From contig VIIQ02000157.1 in assembly GCA_007449985.2 (NCBI GenBank), positions 163,710-227,709 of the forward strand: 64,000 bases of DNA. The letters are read 5' to 3'. Each line of letters starts with the position of its first letter. Position 1 is the stretch's first letter. Positions 1-27,982 of this stretch are shown here, one piece after another. This stretch comes from Desmodesmus armatus (Eukaryota; Chlorophyta; Chlorophyceae; Sphaeropleales; Scenedesmaceae). Made by a program: the position numbers and the translations under genes. The notes beneath the pieces were generated by a model, which was given only the letters and a program-made list of their open reading frames with translations, searched no databases and had not been told where the DNA came from.

Positions 1-2651
1 CAGGAAGGCCACCCACAGGCTCACTGCCACCGCCCGCGGCATGAATACGAAGCTCATAACCCACAACGTGAAGAAGAAATGGACCGGCAGGTACATCAGC
101 AACACGGGCCCGTTGGCACCGATCCAGCCCTGTTTGGGAGGGGTCAGGGCACCGGATGCTGCTCGGATGATCTGGCTGGCTGTGTGCTTGGGGTGCCGGA
201 AGGTCAGCAGGGAGAGCCCCAGCATCTGCAAAGACGACGACACAAACACCATGTGAAAGCGCAGCACAGCATAGCACAGGACAGGCCTAAGACAGCAGCA
301 TGTGCCAATAGCAAATCACCCGCACAAGCATTGCAGGCATAGCTGCTGTAGGCATGCTGCAGACAGGCAGCCGGCACACCAAAACTGCCAGGGCGAGCCA
401 AGCATCTTAACAGAGACATGGCACCGTTTGCAGGGGCCTACCCCCTCCTTCACTGGTTTGCTGTGGTGGTAACACAAACATGCACCGAGAGGTGGCACCT
501 CAGCAACTGAAGCTCACCGCTTGCGCCACAACCATGCAGGTTCCTGCCCCCAGGGCCCAGCACCGGAAGCAGTGGGCCACCCCAGCCAGCAGCTGCTGCA
601 GCAGCACTACCAGCATCACCACCGTGGCTGCAAACAAGGACCAGCTGATGGCCTGAGTGGTCACGAATGCAGTGCCGCCTGCACGCCACAGCACAGCACA
701 GCACGACACAGCAGCAGACACAGCAGCTGCGGCTGAGCTATTCGCGGCAAGACAGAAGATGCGGTTGTGTCTGACCCCCGTACGTGCATGTACGGCACTT
801 GCTACCCCATGGCAATTGCTAACCTGAAGAAGCTCCCCATGCGGACAGAAAGAATGCCAACGCTATGTTACCAGCAGAGAGGGCCTAACAAATGCACACA
901 CACCAGAATCCTTGCACACGTCCCCATCCATACACACACGCTGTATTCGGCATGTACACATCCACATGCACCCCACACACCTGCGAAAGGCTGGAAGAAC
1001 TGCCACATCATGCTGTCAGCGCTCCTGCTGCCGTACCGCAGGTGGCCTCCCAGGCCATACGTAGTGCTTGACGCAATCAGCAGGCACGACAGGGACAGGC
1101 AGCAGTACAGCACCCTGCGGGGGGGGGGGGCAGGAAGGGGTGGGCAGGCGTTGAGACAGCACAACCAGACAGGCAGACAGGCAGGCAGGCATACACCAAA
1201 ACAGCGCATGCCATGTGCTGTGTTGAGCACAGGCAGTTTGCACTCCACATACAGTACAGTACATAACAGTACATGGCAGTGCAGTACGACGCAGTGCAGG
1301 TATCGATAAGAAGGGGTATAGTCACCCCTCGGCACCAGGGGCAGCCAGCAACTTGAAGTCATGTCACTTGCCACGACATGACGAAAGAGAGTTGGCCAAC
1401 GTGGTGCTACATACCTGGAGGGCAGGTCGGGCATGTACTCCAGTGCCATAAGCAGCAGGAAGCCAGTGATAGACAGCAGCAGCCCCAGCACCACCACCAC
1501 TGCTGATGCCAGCACAGGCCGGTGCTGCAGGGACAGAAAACATGTTGCCACACAGGGTTGCCAAGGGTTAGGTGTCAGAAAAGGGGGGAGAACCAACATC
1601 AAAGGCCGAGTGCCCAGGCAACCTACCAACAACTGACTGCGCAGTAGCTCTTTGGACCTCAACGCCCTAGGGACCCAGGGCGCCCTGTCCGTGGCTTATA
1701 TACCTGCACATCCTTCAACCCACTGCCACCTACATAGCACTGCTGCTGACCCATCGAAGGCACCTGGTGGTTCTTGTTGCACATCTCTTGTTCACCCCTG
1801 GGCTTTGTCTCTGGCCTAGGTATCCTCCACACACTGCCACCTGCTCCCACCAGCAGTGAAGCTGCTGCTGACCTGGCGGTTGCGGCAGCACCTGTGCCCA
1901 TCACCCACCTTACTCAGCTGGCCCTGCCGTCCTGGGTTGATCCTGTCATCATACACCAACATGGCCTTGATCATGAACAGCTCTCCAATGAAGGCCACTG
2001 CTGCTGCTGCCCCAGACACCACATCCACGTGGCTGTGGGGGATGTGGGGGAACTCTTTGGTGAGGGTGTACTGCACTGGCAGCATGTCCAGCGCGACTGG
2101 GAGGATGGTCAGGGCGGCAAAGCTCCATAGCAGCTGCAGGACAGGGCAGCGCAGCGCAGGGCAGGAGTGTCAGGCCTTGGTAGGAGGGGGGGGGGGTACC
2201 AAGTGCAAGTGACTAGAAAGACAACAGGCTGCGAGAACAGGTACACAAAGTAGTAGTGATGAAAATCACAAGGAGAGCCAGTCTGTCATGCCAAATGACA
2301 AGCCAACTGATGATCTGACGCTTGTGTATGACATCAGGCACACAGGGCCTGCTAGTGCTGCAACTAGAAGCAGGCAGGGCGTGGCCCACATGTCAATGCT
2401 TAAAAAACAGTTGTGGTGGCACACATGAGATCTGTTGCAGTCCATGCAGCACTCACGTAGCTGCAGCAGGCGAGCAGCTTGAATCGGTTGCCACCTTGGT
2501 GGACTTTGAGCCCAGATGTCCCATTGCCAGCTGCCAGCAGTCCAGCAATATGGGTGACTGGCACAGATAGCAGACAGATTGTAACTACCCTATAGCTCAA
2601 GGTACTGACCAGGTAGCCATAGAAAGTCTCGAAACCAAGCGAAACAGCCAT
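1..2651 (-). CDS. Multi-pass membrane protein, 3' part beyond left edge
   Basis: Unrecognised membrane protein read on the minus strand. Exons that agree in phase are 1415-1524, 981-1114, 518-678 and 1-225. Upstream exons are 2606-2651 (start ATG at 2649-2651), 2457-2557 and 1909-2133; a short exon near 1626-1665 is needed but its acceptor is unresolved. Exon 1909-2133 carries a hydrophobic stretch followed by FPHIPHSHVDVVSG. Exon 1415-1524 is a strong membrane helix (ASAVVVVLGLLLSITGFLLL). Exons 981-1114 and 518-678 give at least two more helices. The last exon ends in another (LLMYLPVHFFFTLWVMSF) as the window runs out. At least five membrane segments are visible, and no catalytic motif was identified. 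A weak resemblance of the last helix to the membrane anchor of DGAT2-type acyltransferases is speculative. The exon structure is more certain than the function. Confidence 0.6.
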
Positions 2652-3180
2652 CTTGCTAGGCTGCAGCAGAGATTGGACAGGGAGCCAGTCTGCTGTGGGC
2701 ACGTCTTGACACAGGAACGTCAAAGCTTAATTGAGAAGGTACGAGAGCGCACACATCGGGATGTCGATGCCTGCATGTTTCGACACGGTGGCAAGGTCTT
2801 TACAGCACCGGCACAAGCACACAGCACCGGCACAAACGCAAGAATAGTTCAACACAAACTCCTTTCACACGAAAGCACAAGCAATGGGCTCATGCACGTC
2901 AGCGAAATCATACTCACACCGCTGTGACGTCATCGTTGGAAACTGTTCAAGTTCAAACTCAGCATCGTCGCAGCATCTTTCGGCGTCTTCGTGTGCAGCC
3001 ATGTGATGAGGAAGGACAATCAAAGCTTCAGCAGGCCTATGACTGATGGAGCAGGTATGCTTCACACCTGCCCCCCCACCCACCACCACCACCAGCCATG
3101 AGTTGTGTGTACACACACTTGCTCAGAGCTTGATCACAGCAGCGACGACAATATCTGCTTCCACAACAGGACCCATGCCC
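2652..3180. other. Spacer between two minus-strand genes
   Basis: This holds the 3' UTR of the kinase fusion gene and the upstream region of the membrane-protein gene. A minus-strand TGTAA (plus TTACA at 2800-2804) is the likely polyadenylation signal of the kinase gene, about 380 nt after its stop. No open reading frame with family resemblance was seen. Confidence 0.5.
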
Positions 3181-9304
<6,124 letters not shown>

Positions 9305-9762
9305 GTCGCTTGTTGCACCCTGGCTTTGCTGGAGCAGGAAAACTTTTGGATGCCAAAACAGTCAGCTGCGGTGCCGCTGCACCAGCCAGCACTGCGATTC
9401 AGCAGATTTAACGTCCTTCACAGCTTAAAAACCAATGATATGTTTGCAACGTCTTCGCTCCGTAACAAAGGCTGTTCTGCTCGGGGCTTAAGCTGGGGAG
9501 ACACAGCAAGAAATGATGTTGAGAAGGCAAGTAATACCTTAAAAACCGCCTACTCAACTTGGTTGCAGCACCCTGGTCCGCAGTTGCCCCCTGGGACGTT
9601 GCTTGGCACAACATCTCGCGATCTCACATCATCAGAGTGGCGAACTGCGCCAAGTCTGCACATTTCCACTGATCAGCCATTCTTGTACAGCTCTTTGGCA
9701 CCTGAACAGCAGCGCACCGACACCATGGGTTCCAAACAGTAGTATACACAGGTTGGTGCAGC
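9305..9762. promoter_or_regulatory. Divergent promoter region between the kinase fusion and PRP5
   Basis: A 458-bp gap separates two genes transcribed away from each other, so it should hold both promoters. It is less GC-rich than its surroundings. A cttaaaaacc motif occurs twice, near 9424 and 9537. No canonical TATA box was identified. Confidence 0.5.
9725..9742 (+). promoter_or_regulatory. Short upstream ORF before PRP5
   Basis: ATG GGT TCC AAA CAG TAG lies 20 bp upstream of the PRP5 start codon. If the transcript begins upstream of it, this five-codon frame could dampen translation of the main frame. The transcription start is not visible, so its presence in the mRNA is an inference. Confidence 0.35.
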
Positions 9763-18708
<8,946 letters not shown>

Positions 18709-20328
18709 TCAGGGCTGCGATCTGCGTAGTGCTGCCCCCGTCGTCTCACCGTCGGTCAAGCTGTCAGTTATGGCGGTGCTGTTTGTTTCGTGGTGGAATG
18801 AGTGGTCAGAAAGGCAGGGTAGTGCAGCTCGCAGCAGGGTGATGCCCACAGCTGCGGCAGTGCTTGCGGCTGGTGGCAGTGTGGTTGGGGGCTCATGCGA
18901 CAGCAGTTCCGCCAGCAGCTGTTACAGCTGCGGTGTGGAAGCAGCGGCACCCAACTGCTGCACCTGCAGCTGGCAGTGTCTGATCATCAGTTGGTCGAGC
19001 GAGCAGACAACAGCAGCGGTTGTTTGCCCTGCTGTCAGCAGCAGGCAGGGAGTATGTCCCCTTGCGGCTGTAGGGCAGCATCACACACGCTGCTGCGGCA
19101 CCATGCTAGGAGCTGCAGCAGCATCGGAGTGCTGCTGACGCCTACAGCACAAGCCTATGTAGCCTCCCCTGCAGGGCGCAAAGCCCACTGCGCTTGGCTG
19201 GACCACTGGGATTCTCCTGTGTGCCCGTAGGCCGCCAGTGGGCCTGGATCCTGAGCCATCTGGTGGGTAACACAGCAGTCTGTTGCTGCATTCCTGCCAC
19301 CCACCTTTGCACGTGTGCAGCTACGGCAGTATTTGCTGACCGCATGCCAAACGCAGTTCATCTGCTGGGAGCATGAATTGCAGTGCAAAGCACAGATCTG
19401 TGTGCAAGTGCTGCTGCTCTGCTTGCTGTTGCTTTGCTGGTTGGACGATGATGGCAGGGGCGCGCGCCCCCAGGCTACTGGCTTGCAGGCCGGCCGGCCA
19501 GCCCTGGCAAGTGCCGGCTTCCGTTCCCAGTTTGAGCAGTGGTCGGCAGTTGGGCCAACACTAGTACATGCTTTTGCTTGGAGTGATCCAGACAGACTTT
19601 GTTGGCTTATCGCTGTTGATCAGCCTCTACATGAGATAGAGAGGGGCCAGCAGCTCAGGTAGTGGCGGCGGCTGCTGCCCCACGGTTGCAGACCACAGGG
19701 CCTTCATCAACAGCTGCAATTGCAGGATGGTTGTGGTTGGTCGCACACCTGAAACGGTGTTTATCTTTCATTCTGCACCTTGTAAGGCTCCATTTGAATG
19801 CTGCTGAGCTACTGCCAATGACCGTCACTGTCATTGCCACACTCTGAGTGTGCAACATGATGACCCATGCCTTGCTGTACAATCCATTACAGGACCAGCC
19901 TGGATGACTGCATCGCCAGAAACGCAACCACATCACATCTGTATGCAATAGAATCGTCCAGCAACAATCATGCCATACACAAGTTGCCAGCTTGGCAGCT
20001 GAGCATACAACACACAACCATTAGTTGGTAACTTCTGCAAGAGACTGCATTTCTGCAGCCCCACACACAGTAGAGATTCGTCACCTGGACTGTGCTGCCA
20101 CTTGAAGACATTGTCACAGTAGTATACAAACACATTTCTGCAATGTGCTCAAGCTCTGTTGAACACTCTGGTAAAGCTGTGACTGAAGCTGCTGCCAATG
20201 CACCATCTTGTGTTGCTCACAGCACGACAAGCCGCCGCTGCGCCAATGCTGCATTGGGGTGGAAAGCTGCTCAACATATCTGGCTGGGCCGTTTGTCAAT
20301 AGCATCTGCAAGGCAGACGCTGCCGCAG
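18709..20328. other. Convergent 3' regions of PRP5 and METTL18
   Basis: No gene is recognised. A plus-strand TGTAA at 19781-19785 and a minus-strand TGTAA (TTACA at 19887-19891) are the likely polyadenylation signals of the two convergent genes. They would give 3' UTRs of about 1.07 kb and 0.44 kb lying about 100 bp apart. Confidence 0.45.
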
Positions 20329-23300
20329 TCACAGGAAGTAGGGTGTGATGGCCTCTGGGAAGTTCAGTTTGAGGATCTCTCGCTTGTTGCTGCTGCCATC
20401 TTCAACCTTCCATACCTGTAACAAATACAACAGATCATACGTAGGCATTATGTCTTCTGAGCGGCCAATCAAGCATAGCTGACTGTGCCAGGCGCACAGT
20501 GCTGCCACCCTTCAATTTGGGATGCAGTGTGTGCAGTGTATGCAGATGCAGATAGATTGCTCTTGCAGCCGCAATGCTGCTGCTGTTTTGCAACTGCTGC
20601 AGCTGCAGTTGATTTGGTGCATCTGGGGTCTCCTCCATGTGCCCTACTGATCTGCAGTGGTGGCCAACGCATAGCATGCCAACCCTCAAACAAGCCACTG
20701 CACCAGCCGTTGCATCGTCACTGCGTTGCCTGGACTGCAACCGCTTCAAGCGCCCCAGCCATAGAGGTTGACCTGAGAAGGGATGCAACGACATCCCAGC
20801 TGTACCCTGGCAGCTTTTGCCCCCTACCCATGGATCAACAAGCACCAAACCCAAATGCGCAGGGCCCTGCAGTCCCTTGACCCACCTGCGAGCACTCCAG
20901 GATTCCATCCGCCTTGACTCGCTCTGCAAAGCTGGTCGTGCTGCCGCCAACACCAAAGTAAAAGGACTTGGCTGCAACATACACCATGCCATGCGGCGGC
21001 TGCATAACCTGTAGCAGTCAGCAGGACCAACACAGCCTTCATCAAACCACAGCAATATCATGACCAATCCTTGAACCCTCAGCTGATTGGTATCACCAGT
21101 TCCTGCTCATGACCTCGTACATGACACCCTCAAGTAACCAAGGCGGGCTGTGAACAGCACATGCGGCTAGCAGAGCAACCGGCCTACTGAAAACCATGCC
21201 TGTGATCGATATCGTGGTGTGGCCACAGCAGCAAGGGAGAATAATCCTATTTGCTCACGGCCTGCACCATACATTGCAGCCGTGCACGATGCATCACCCA
21301 AGTACCACATACCTGTTTGATGCAGTCAAGTAGCCGTTGTTGCGAGTCCTCGTTGTAGATGGTTTCAGCTGTCAGGATTATGTCATAATAACCGCCCATG
21401 CCTTGTGACGCCAGCAGCTGTCCCACTGCCGCCCAGTCACCTGCACACACATAAGTAATGCATTCGATCCCTCATCACCAACCGCTGCTGCTGTCGACTG
21501 AGGATGCAGCATCTACCGACGGCCTGCCAAAAGACGTTCGAATCCCCAGGTGCAACCAACCAAAACGTGTGGACAGCATCCAGTTGCAACACATAGTTCA
21601 CAGCTGTCCTGACGGCAATGAAGTCAAAAGTCGTTTGAGATGCGCTGACTTCATCTTGCCAGGCCACAGCATTACCTGGCGCATGTTGGGCCAGCTTCTG
21701 CATCCGATACTGGCCCACCTGAGTAGTACCTGCTGCTCTGACGTGCTGCTGCTGGGCCAGGTAGCTGGGCCAGGTTGGCTTGGACGTTGGGCAGGGTGAG
21801 GTGCGTGATGACCTGCTGGTTGAAGTCCTGTGGGGCGGTCAAAAAAACCACAGCAGCAGCAGGTAACAAATATGGTACTTCATAACTACTGATGTTGTTT
21901 GCTTTTTATATGCACGCAACACAGGCAGGCACCCTGCACACATCCAGGAAGGGGAGATGAAACTGCCGCTGCATCACGCTGCCTCTGTGCTGACATTCCC
22001 TCGTTATTTTTGGGTAGCCCAATCTTGTGGCTTTGCAGCTTTGCAGCATGCTGACCTGGAAGTGCACAGTGGCCCCTGCCAACAAGCACAGGATGCCTGG
22101 CAATCCATGCCCACAGCCCAACTCCAGCACACGCTTGCCCTGCAGAATAGATGGGGCAGAGCACAATAAATGGCAGAGCACAGAAAAGGCAGCCGCTGTG
22201 TCAGGAAAGATGTGGGGACCAGCAGCCCCACCCAAAGCACGGCTGCAATTTCCAAATCAACCCAGTGCCGGCCAGCTGGGCTGTTGAGGCCGCAGGAGTA
22301 AACAGGAGAGTACCCGACTCAGTCGGCATGCGATCGCTGGCTTGCAAACCAACCAGCTCAACTTCCACACACCAGGACACAGCATGCGCATCAATGCATC
22401 AACATGTGACGTGAGGTGTACCCACCCGCAAGCTGGTGTCTCCTTGCGCCAGGGCCTCTGCTGTGAGCTGGTGCTGCTTGATGAGGTAGTTGCAAAGGTC
22501 TATGGCACCCTCCCACAGCTTGAAGCCCCCTGCAGGCGTTGAACACAGACATAGCAGGCTGTAGTTTTGTATTTGTTTTACAGTAAAAACACACGCGTGA
22601 TGGTTGGTTTGCAGCCACAGCCATTTGACACCACATGTAAGGTTGGCCTACAACTGCAGTGCTGTAGGTGTCTTCGTACCTTCATACTTGTTGGGCACCA
22701 GGTCGCTGGCTTGTAGCTCTGGCTCAGCCAGCATTGCGGCTGCTTCGTCACTTGATATCAAGCCCTGCAAGAACCAGATGTGGTGTTTGCGGGTGCACGC
22801 AGTAACAGATAAAACATGTTATTGTGTGCATCAAGCCAACCGTACGACATGTGCAGCGGCAGCTGCAGCGAAGAGAAGGAGGCGTAACAGCAACAGAGCA
22901 GGACCAAAGGGTCCAGATGAACTTCACACCTAGCCAGTTGCAAATATGCTGAGTGGCAGTGCTTGGACTGACGACATGTCGGGCAGGGTGTTGGCCGTTT
23001 GCACTGCTGCTGCAGCGTTGACGCTGGACATGCAACAGTGTTGCCAGGCACAGACCCCTGGGTGTGCATCACGATCACCTTGAGCAGCACTATGCCCTTG
23101 TCCAGCTCCACAATAGACGGTTCACCAGACACCTGTCAAATGACAGCACCAGCAGGCTTGTGTGTGATGAAAGAGGCCTGATCCAGTCAGCAGGAGGGGT
23201 CACCGCATTCACCTGCACTGCCTGGTGTGCCTGTACTTCAGCTGCAGCTGCCGGATCTAATGCAGGGGCGTTGTGAGCAGGTGCTGTGTTTGCAGCAGGC

Positions 23301-23341
23301 GCAGAAGGCTGGAAGAAATTGAATTGGAAGGCTTCCTGCAT
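20329..23341 (-). CDS. METTL18: METTL18/HPM1-type protein-histidine N-methyltransferase
   Basis: Nine exons: 23213-23341, 23079-23132, 22680-22764, 22426-22529, 22056-22139, 21719-21827, 21313-21440, 20886-21008, 20329-20415. Every junction is in phase, giving 300 residues. The ATG at 23339-23341 starts MQEAFQFNFF, matching the FQFNF beginning typical of METTL18. Further landmarks are LVPNKYEGGFKLWEGAIDL (about 80-98), the SAM-binding loop VLELGCGHGLPG (about 127), DFNQQVITHLTLPNV (about 153), the family signature IILTAETIYN (about 210) and AAKSFYFGVGGS (about 242). In yeast and human this enzyme methylates one histidine of ribosomal protein uL3 (RPL3), acting on ribosome assembly and translation; the same role is inferred here. 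The protein is shorter than human METTL18, mostly in the N-terminal spacer. It is divergent from the CBS gene. Confidence 0.95.
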
Positions 23342-23645
23342 TTCCAATTCTGTTCTGATCAAGGACCACTGCTGCTGCCAGGTCAAGGCAGCTTGCGTCC
23401 CGTGGAGATGACTAGCAACTGTGGTGGAAAGTGAAATTGCTTCTCTGACAATCAGAGTCGGAAATTAGTCCAATGTCATATTCCGGTACTTGATCGCCGG
23501 GCTGTCTCCCACTCCCTACCTAATATGACCTGACACGCAAACGCCTTCTCCACCTTTACGCAAATCATACTTGCTGTGCCTGCATCCGCAGCACATTCAT
23601 CAGAACTCCGCCGCAACCAAACCGTTCCCCACTTCAGCGTTCAGC
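23342..23645. promoter_or_regulatory. Bidirectional promoter region METTL18 / CBS-domain gene
   Basis: Only 304 bp lie between the two start codons, so this segment must hold both promoters and 5' UTRs unless undetected leader exons exist. No TATA box was identified. Confidence 0.5.
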
Positions 23646-26600
23646 ATGGCTGCATTCGCAGGCGCAAAAGACTTCCTGGCTCAGCAGCACCTGGCTCCTC
23701 TGCTGAGCCAGGTGCAGCAGAACCTGGTGTCACTGAACAAGTGGGATACCGTCGGGAAGGCGCTCCAGGCAAGTGCACAGGGTGTCGTGGGGCTTGTGTC
23801 GCAAGTCACAGTGCTCACACTCAATCAGATATGCATGATCAAATGATGCCGCTGATCACAAGGGCAGCAGCACCATCCACTCCACAACAGCAGTTGGTTT
23901 GAGCTGCTGTGCTGATCCTGTTGCGTGTGCTCAGGTGCTGGGCACCACCAACGTGCTGAGCGCTCCCGTCCTGGACGAGGATGGCGAGTACTTTGGCTGC
24001 CTGTCTGTCAACGACCTGCTCAAGTCCCTGTACACACGTGAGTAGCAGGGTTCCCCCAGCCGGCTGCCCTGTTCATCTGGCAACACTTCCTGCGAGCATT
24101 CACACGTACCCCAACGTCAGACGCTTTGCATCTGGCTGCTCCAAAGTCTTCCTGACATGATCAGGCTGTTGTCCCTGCAATCTTACAGCCATGCAGTCCT
24201 TGAACCCCCAGTTCAAAGACCAGCTGTCGCCTACTGGCAGCAGTAGGCAGATGTGGGGGTTTATCTTCCTCAGTGATGCATGTACTGAAGCAGGTGCTAT
24301 GCTGTGCTATGCTGTGCTGTCTTCGCCGTGGTGCCTGCAGAGCTGGCTGCCCGTGACCCTGAGTGGTTTGAGAAGATCGACAGCCTGACTCCTGCTGACC
24401 TGGTGGCGGTGGCTGAGGAGTTCACCAAGGCCCAGGTCGGCAAGGTCCAGCACGGTGAGCAGCAGCATGCTGTTGGGGCTGTGTGGTTGGATAATGTCCT
24501 GCGGATAGGTAACGATCTGTCGCGACACCTAGGGGCTGCAGTGGCACTTTTCCAGTGACAGAGGCAGTTGTGGATTGGTGCGGAAGGACTGACGACCATA
24601 CAGCTTCTTCAGTTATGTCTGGAGGCTGTCCCCAAAGGCAGAAAATCACTGAACAGCAGCATAGAGAACAGTGTGCTGGTCTGTGCACGCTACCCGGCTG
24701 TGCTCATAGACCCTGCCCAAGGTGCATGGCTTCGGCTATCAGCAACCAACAGTTCCGCACCGCCCACAAAAAATACGACCACCCTGATTCACTCTGATTC
24801 ACCCGGTGTGCATGTCCATGTGTATGTATGTGTCCTGCAGCTGGTGACCTTTGGCTGCTGAGTGCTGACGACCACAGCACTCTGCTGGATGCCGTCATGG
24901 AGTCCTTCAGGATCCACGACCGTGCAGTGAGTAACATGGACAACCCCCACCAGGGGTGCTGAGATGGGTGCAGATGCAGAGGCACAGCTCTGCATGTGAA
25001 TAGTGCTGACTAGCAGCACTATCATGTCTGCCGGCTGTGGGGCTGTCTTTTTAAAGGGCTGTGTTTGACGATTGTCGGCTGCGTGGCAGGGTGACGCTAC
25101 AAACACATAGTCTGCTGCAGCGGCGCTGAGAGTGGACAGCGCAGGATTGTTGAACATTATCGCCACCTCGCCTGCATTGTGTAGAAGCTGCCTGCAATGT
25201 GTAGAAGCTAACAGCAAGTGGTGTCTTACTGTGGTAATGTGTCTGCAGGTCCACCACCGTCTGTTTGTGTGCTCCAACGCCCACGAGCAGAAGAGCAACA
25301 CCTCGGGCAACACCACAGTGGTCAACATCACCCCAGGCAGCGAGCGCCTCAGCGCCACCGGCCTCAAGGTAGGGCTGGCAGGAGCAGCTGCAAGCAGCGT
25401 TTGATAGGGACAGCTGCAAAGGTCTTATAGGGGGGGGTCTCAAGGGGCAGTAAGGCGGCTGGCAGTGTTGTGCATGAACTCCACATTGGGTTGGTCCGTC
25501 AATGGTTTGTGCATGGTTTGTGCATTCGCGTTGGCACCAGGGAGGCAACTGCTGCTCCAGCAGGCAGCCGGCGCAGCTCCATTATAGCAGCGTTGTGCTG
25601 TGTCGCTGTGCGGTGCCGTGCCCCCCTCCGGCCTCAAGGTAGGGCTGGCAGGAGCAGCTGCACGCGGCGTTTGATAGGGACAGCTGCAAATGGCTCATAG
25701 GGGGCGGGTCACAAGGGGCAGTAAGGCGGCTGGCAGTGTTGTTCATAAACCTCACATTGGGTTGGGTCCGTCCATACGCCCAGGGGGTGTGCATTCCGGG
25801 TAGTGCCTGGGAACTGTCTGCTCCAGCAGGCGGCCGGCTGAGTCCGCTGCAGCAGTACTGTACCGTGCCGCAGTGCTGTGCAGTGGCCCCGTCCCACCTC
25901 CTTGCACACACAGTGTGTGGTCCAAGGCTGCGGGGGGTGGGCTGGTCAGCAGCACTCACCCAAGCATTCTGCCTGATTCTGAAAAAGCGCCTGATTCTCG
26001 AAGATATCGCAGTAATCTGCGCAGATGCTGCATACTGAGCCGCAGCAGTGTGCTGCCCTGCAGGTGACCCACGTTGTGAGCCAGTCTGATGTTGTGAAGC
26101 TGCTGTGGGCCAACAAGCAGGTGCTGGGAGACGCACTCAGCCACACCGTGGAGCAGCTGGAGCTGGATGACGTGAGTGGGGTTTTGAGCCTGCTGTTGAT
26201 CTGTGACATTATGTTGAGGTTTAGGTCACAAGCACATGCATAGTACAGGTCTGCACATCCTGGGTGCCTTGATTTGGGATGCTTACTTGCAGGTCGGATG
26301 TTTCCTTGCCATATGATCATGGGGCAAATCGGATCTCTGCTGCAGTGCTTGGCTCCCTTCAACGTCGATGTTGTTGAGCGTCTTTCTAGCTGCTGTTGTG
26401 ATGCACTCTGCTTTGTATGCGTCATGTGTCTGTTTGTTCCTGCTGCTGCTGTAGTGCTCTGTGTACTGCTTCTGCAGCACTGCATGGCTGTCTTCAATGA
26501 CTAAGCGTCTGTGCTGCTCCGCTTGCCATGTACTTTGCTGTGTACACCTGCTGCTGCTGTAGGGCTCCGTGTACTGCGTTCCCGCCAACATGTCCACCCT

Positions 26601-27982
26601 GGAGGCTCTGAGCCAGATGGCTCGTGACCACAAGAGCAGCCTGGGTGTGACTGACCCCGCCAATGGCCAGCTGATCGGCAACCTCAGCGTCAGCGACCTC
26701 AGGTGGGGTTTTGGGGAGGGGTGTGGGGTCCCAGGGTTTTGGTAGCGAGCAGGAAACTTGTTGGAATCCTAGTCAATGTCAGATGTTGGCCGTGTTGGCC
26801 CCCAAAGCCTGAGAATGAAAAAGGCGAAGTTTGTCATGTGTGCTTCTACTCTGGCCTTGCTTCCTAGTAATTTTTGAGCTGCACCATTCAGTCCTGCTTT
26901 GTGAGGTGCTGACGTTCACGCTGCTGCACATGTTGCTGCTGTTGTGGTGACTGTGCAGGGGTCTGACCGTGCCTGAGTTCCCCCTGCTGCTGCTGACCGT
27001 TGGCGAGTACATTGCTGCCCGGCGCAACCTGGGTGGCTTCAGCAAGGCTGATGCACTGGCAGGCAAGCGCGCTGAGGTGAGTCATCCTGTTGTTTGCGGG
27101 CCGGCATGCTGGCTGCTGTGTTGGCCTTGGGCTGGACGCTTAGCTGCTTAGCTAGTGTACGTCAAGATGCGCAAGTGCACGTCGCGCAGTGGTGTGCTAG
27201 GTGAAGAGACATGCAGCAGCAAGCGCTTGCTGATGCTGCCAGCGATGTTGGGCTGTGCTAGCATTTGCGTCCTGCTAGCATGTTGCCTTGCAGTTGACTG
27301 TGGCTTGCCTGAACATTGCTGAAGATATTGAGATTTTTGCAGTGGTAGGGTGGTGCGTGCTGTTTGGCGCTTGTACAATATGCACTGCTGCTGCTGTACG
27401 TTGCTGCAGGCCGCCACCACTGGCGACTACGCCAGCTTGCTGGCCGCCAACCCCGTGATTGCTGTCACTGGTGCTACCACCCTGGAGCAGGTCATGGAGG
27501 TAGGTCCCTGTACAACAAAGTTATTTCAAACCCTCGTTTGCACATCCCTAATCCGACCTTGAACCCAAACAGGGTAGAACTGGCCACAACATTATTCAGT
27601 ACAGACTGCTGCACCCTCCCTAGAGCATCCCAACAATGCCAGTGCTGTGTTACACAACGCCATCCCACCAGACACCTGCCCTCCCTCTGCATACAAAACA
27701 GCGGGTTTCCATGACCTATCCGCGCTTCGCGCACTGCGCAATTATACCCGTCGCTGTCACCCAGAAGGCTCACATGTGCCTGCATGGCTGTGCTGCATGC
27801 AGGTCCTTGCCGTGAAGGGCCTGCACCGCGTGTACGTGGTGAATGGTGCCAAGAAGGCGGTGTCCATCATCACCCTGACCGACGTGCTGCGCCTGGTCAC
27901 CAAGGCACCCACCAAGCCCGCAGAGCAGCGTGTGGTGGAGATGGACGAGGATGATGATGAGGAGGAGGAGGCTCAGGCATAA
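23646..27982 (+). CDS. Four-CBS-domain protein, SNF4/AMPK-gamma-like
   Basis: Eleven exons: 23646-23768, 23935-24037, 24189-24242, 24341-24454, 24841-24926, 25249-25368, 26064-26171, 26563-26702, 26959-27076, 27410-27499, 27803-27982. All are in phase, giving 411 residues. Four CBS motifs are visible: about 15-75 (TTNVLSAPVLDEDGEYFGCL, then SVNDLLKSL), about 130-225 (LFVCSN, then VTHVVSQSDVVKLL), about 237-285 (YCVPANMSTLEALSQMA, then LSVSDLRGLT) and about 325-395 (VIAVTGATTLEQVMEVLAVK, then IITLTDVLRLV). An acidic tail DEDDDEEEEAQA closes the protein. Tandem CBS pairs bind adenine nucleotides; the layout resembles SNF4/AMPK-gamma and plant CBSX/PV42 proteins, so an energy-sensing regulatory role is inferred. 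Intron 1 uses a GC-AG donor. No kinase or glycogen-binding domain is present. Confidence 0.9.
23769..23934 (+). other. GC-AG intron
   Basis: The exon ends CTCCAG and the intron begins GCAAGTGC, the classic GC variant of the CAG|GTAAGT donor. Splicing here to the acceptor at 23934 joins VGKALQ to VLGTTNVLSAPV, which restores the continuous start of the first CBS motif. No GT donor nearby gives an equally good join. Confidence 0.75.
25361..25905 (+). repeat. Tandem duplication of an exon 3' edge and intron segment in the CBS gene
   Basis: Two adjacent units of about 270 bp begin at 25361 and 25631. Both start with GCCTCAAG followed by the splice donor GTAGGGCTGGCAGGAGC. The first is the true end of exon 25249-25368; the second lies inside the intron. 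Similarity runs across the unit with substitutions and small indels. The second copy holds a pseudo-donor but no complete exon. Confidence 0.85.

Noticed and set aside
1..225. DGAT2-type acyltransferase call for the left-edge gene
   Set aside because: Only a hydrophobic anchor is visible; no HPHG or other acyltransferase motif lies inside the window.
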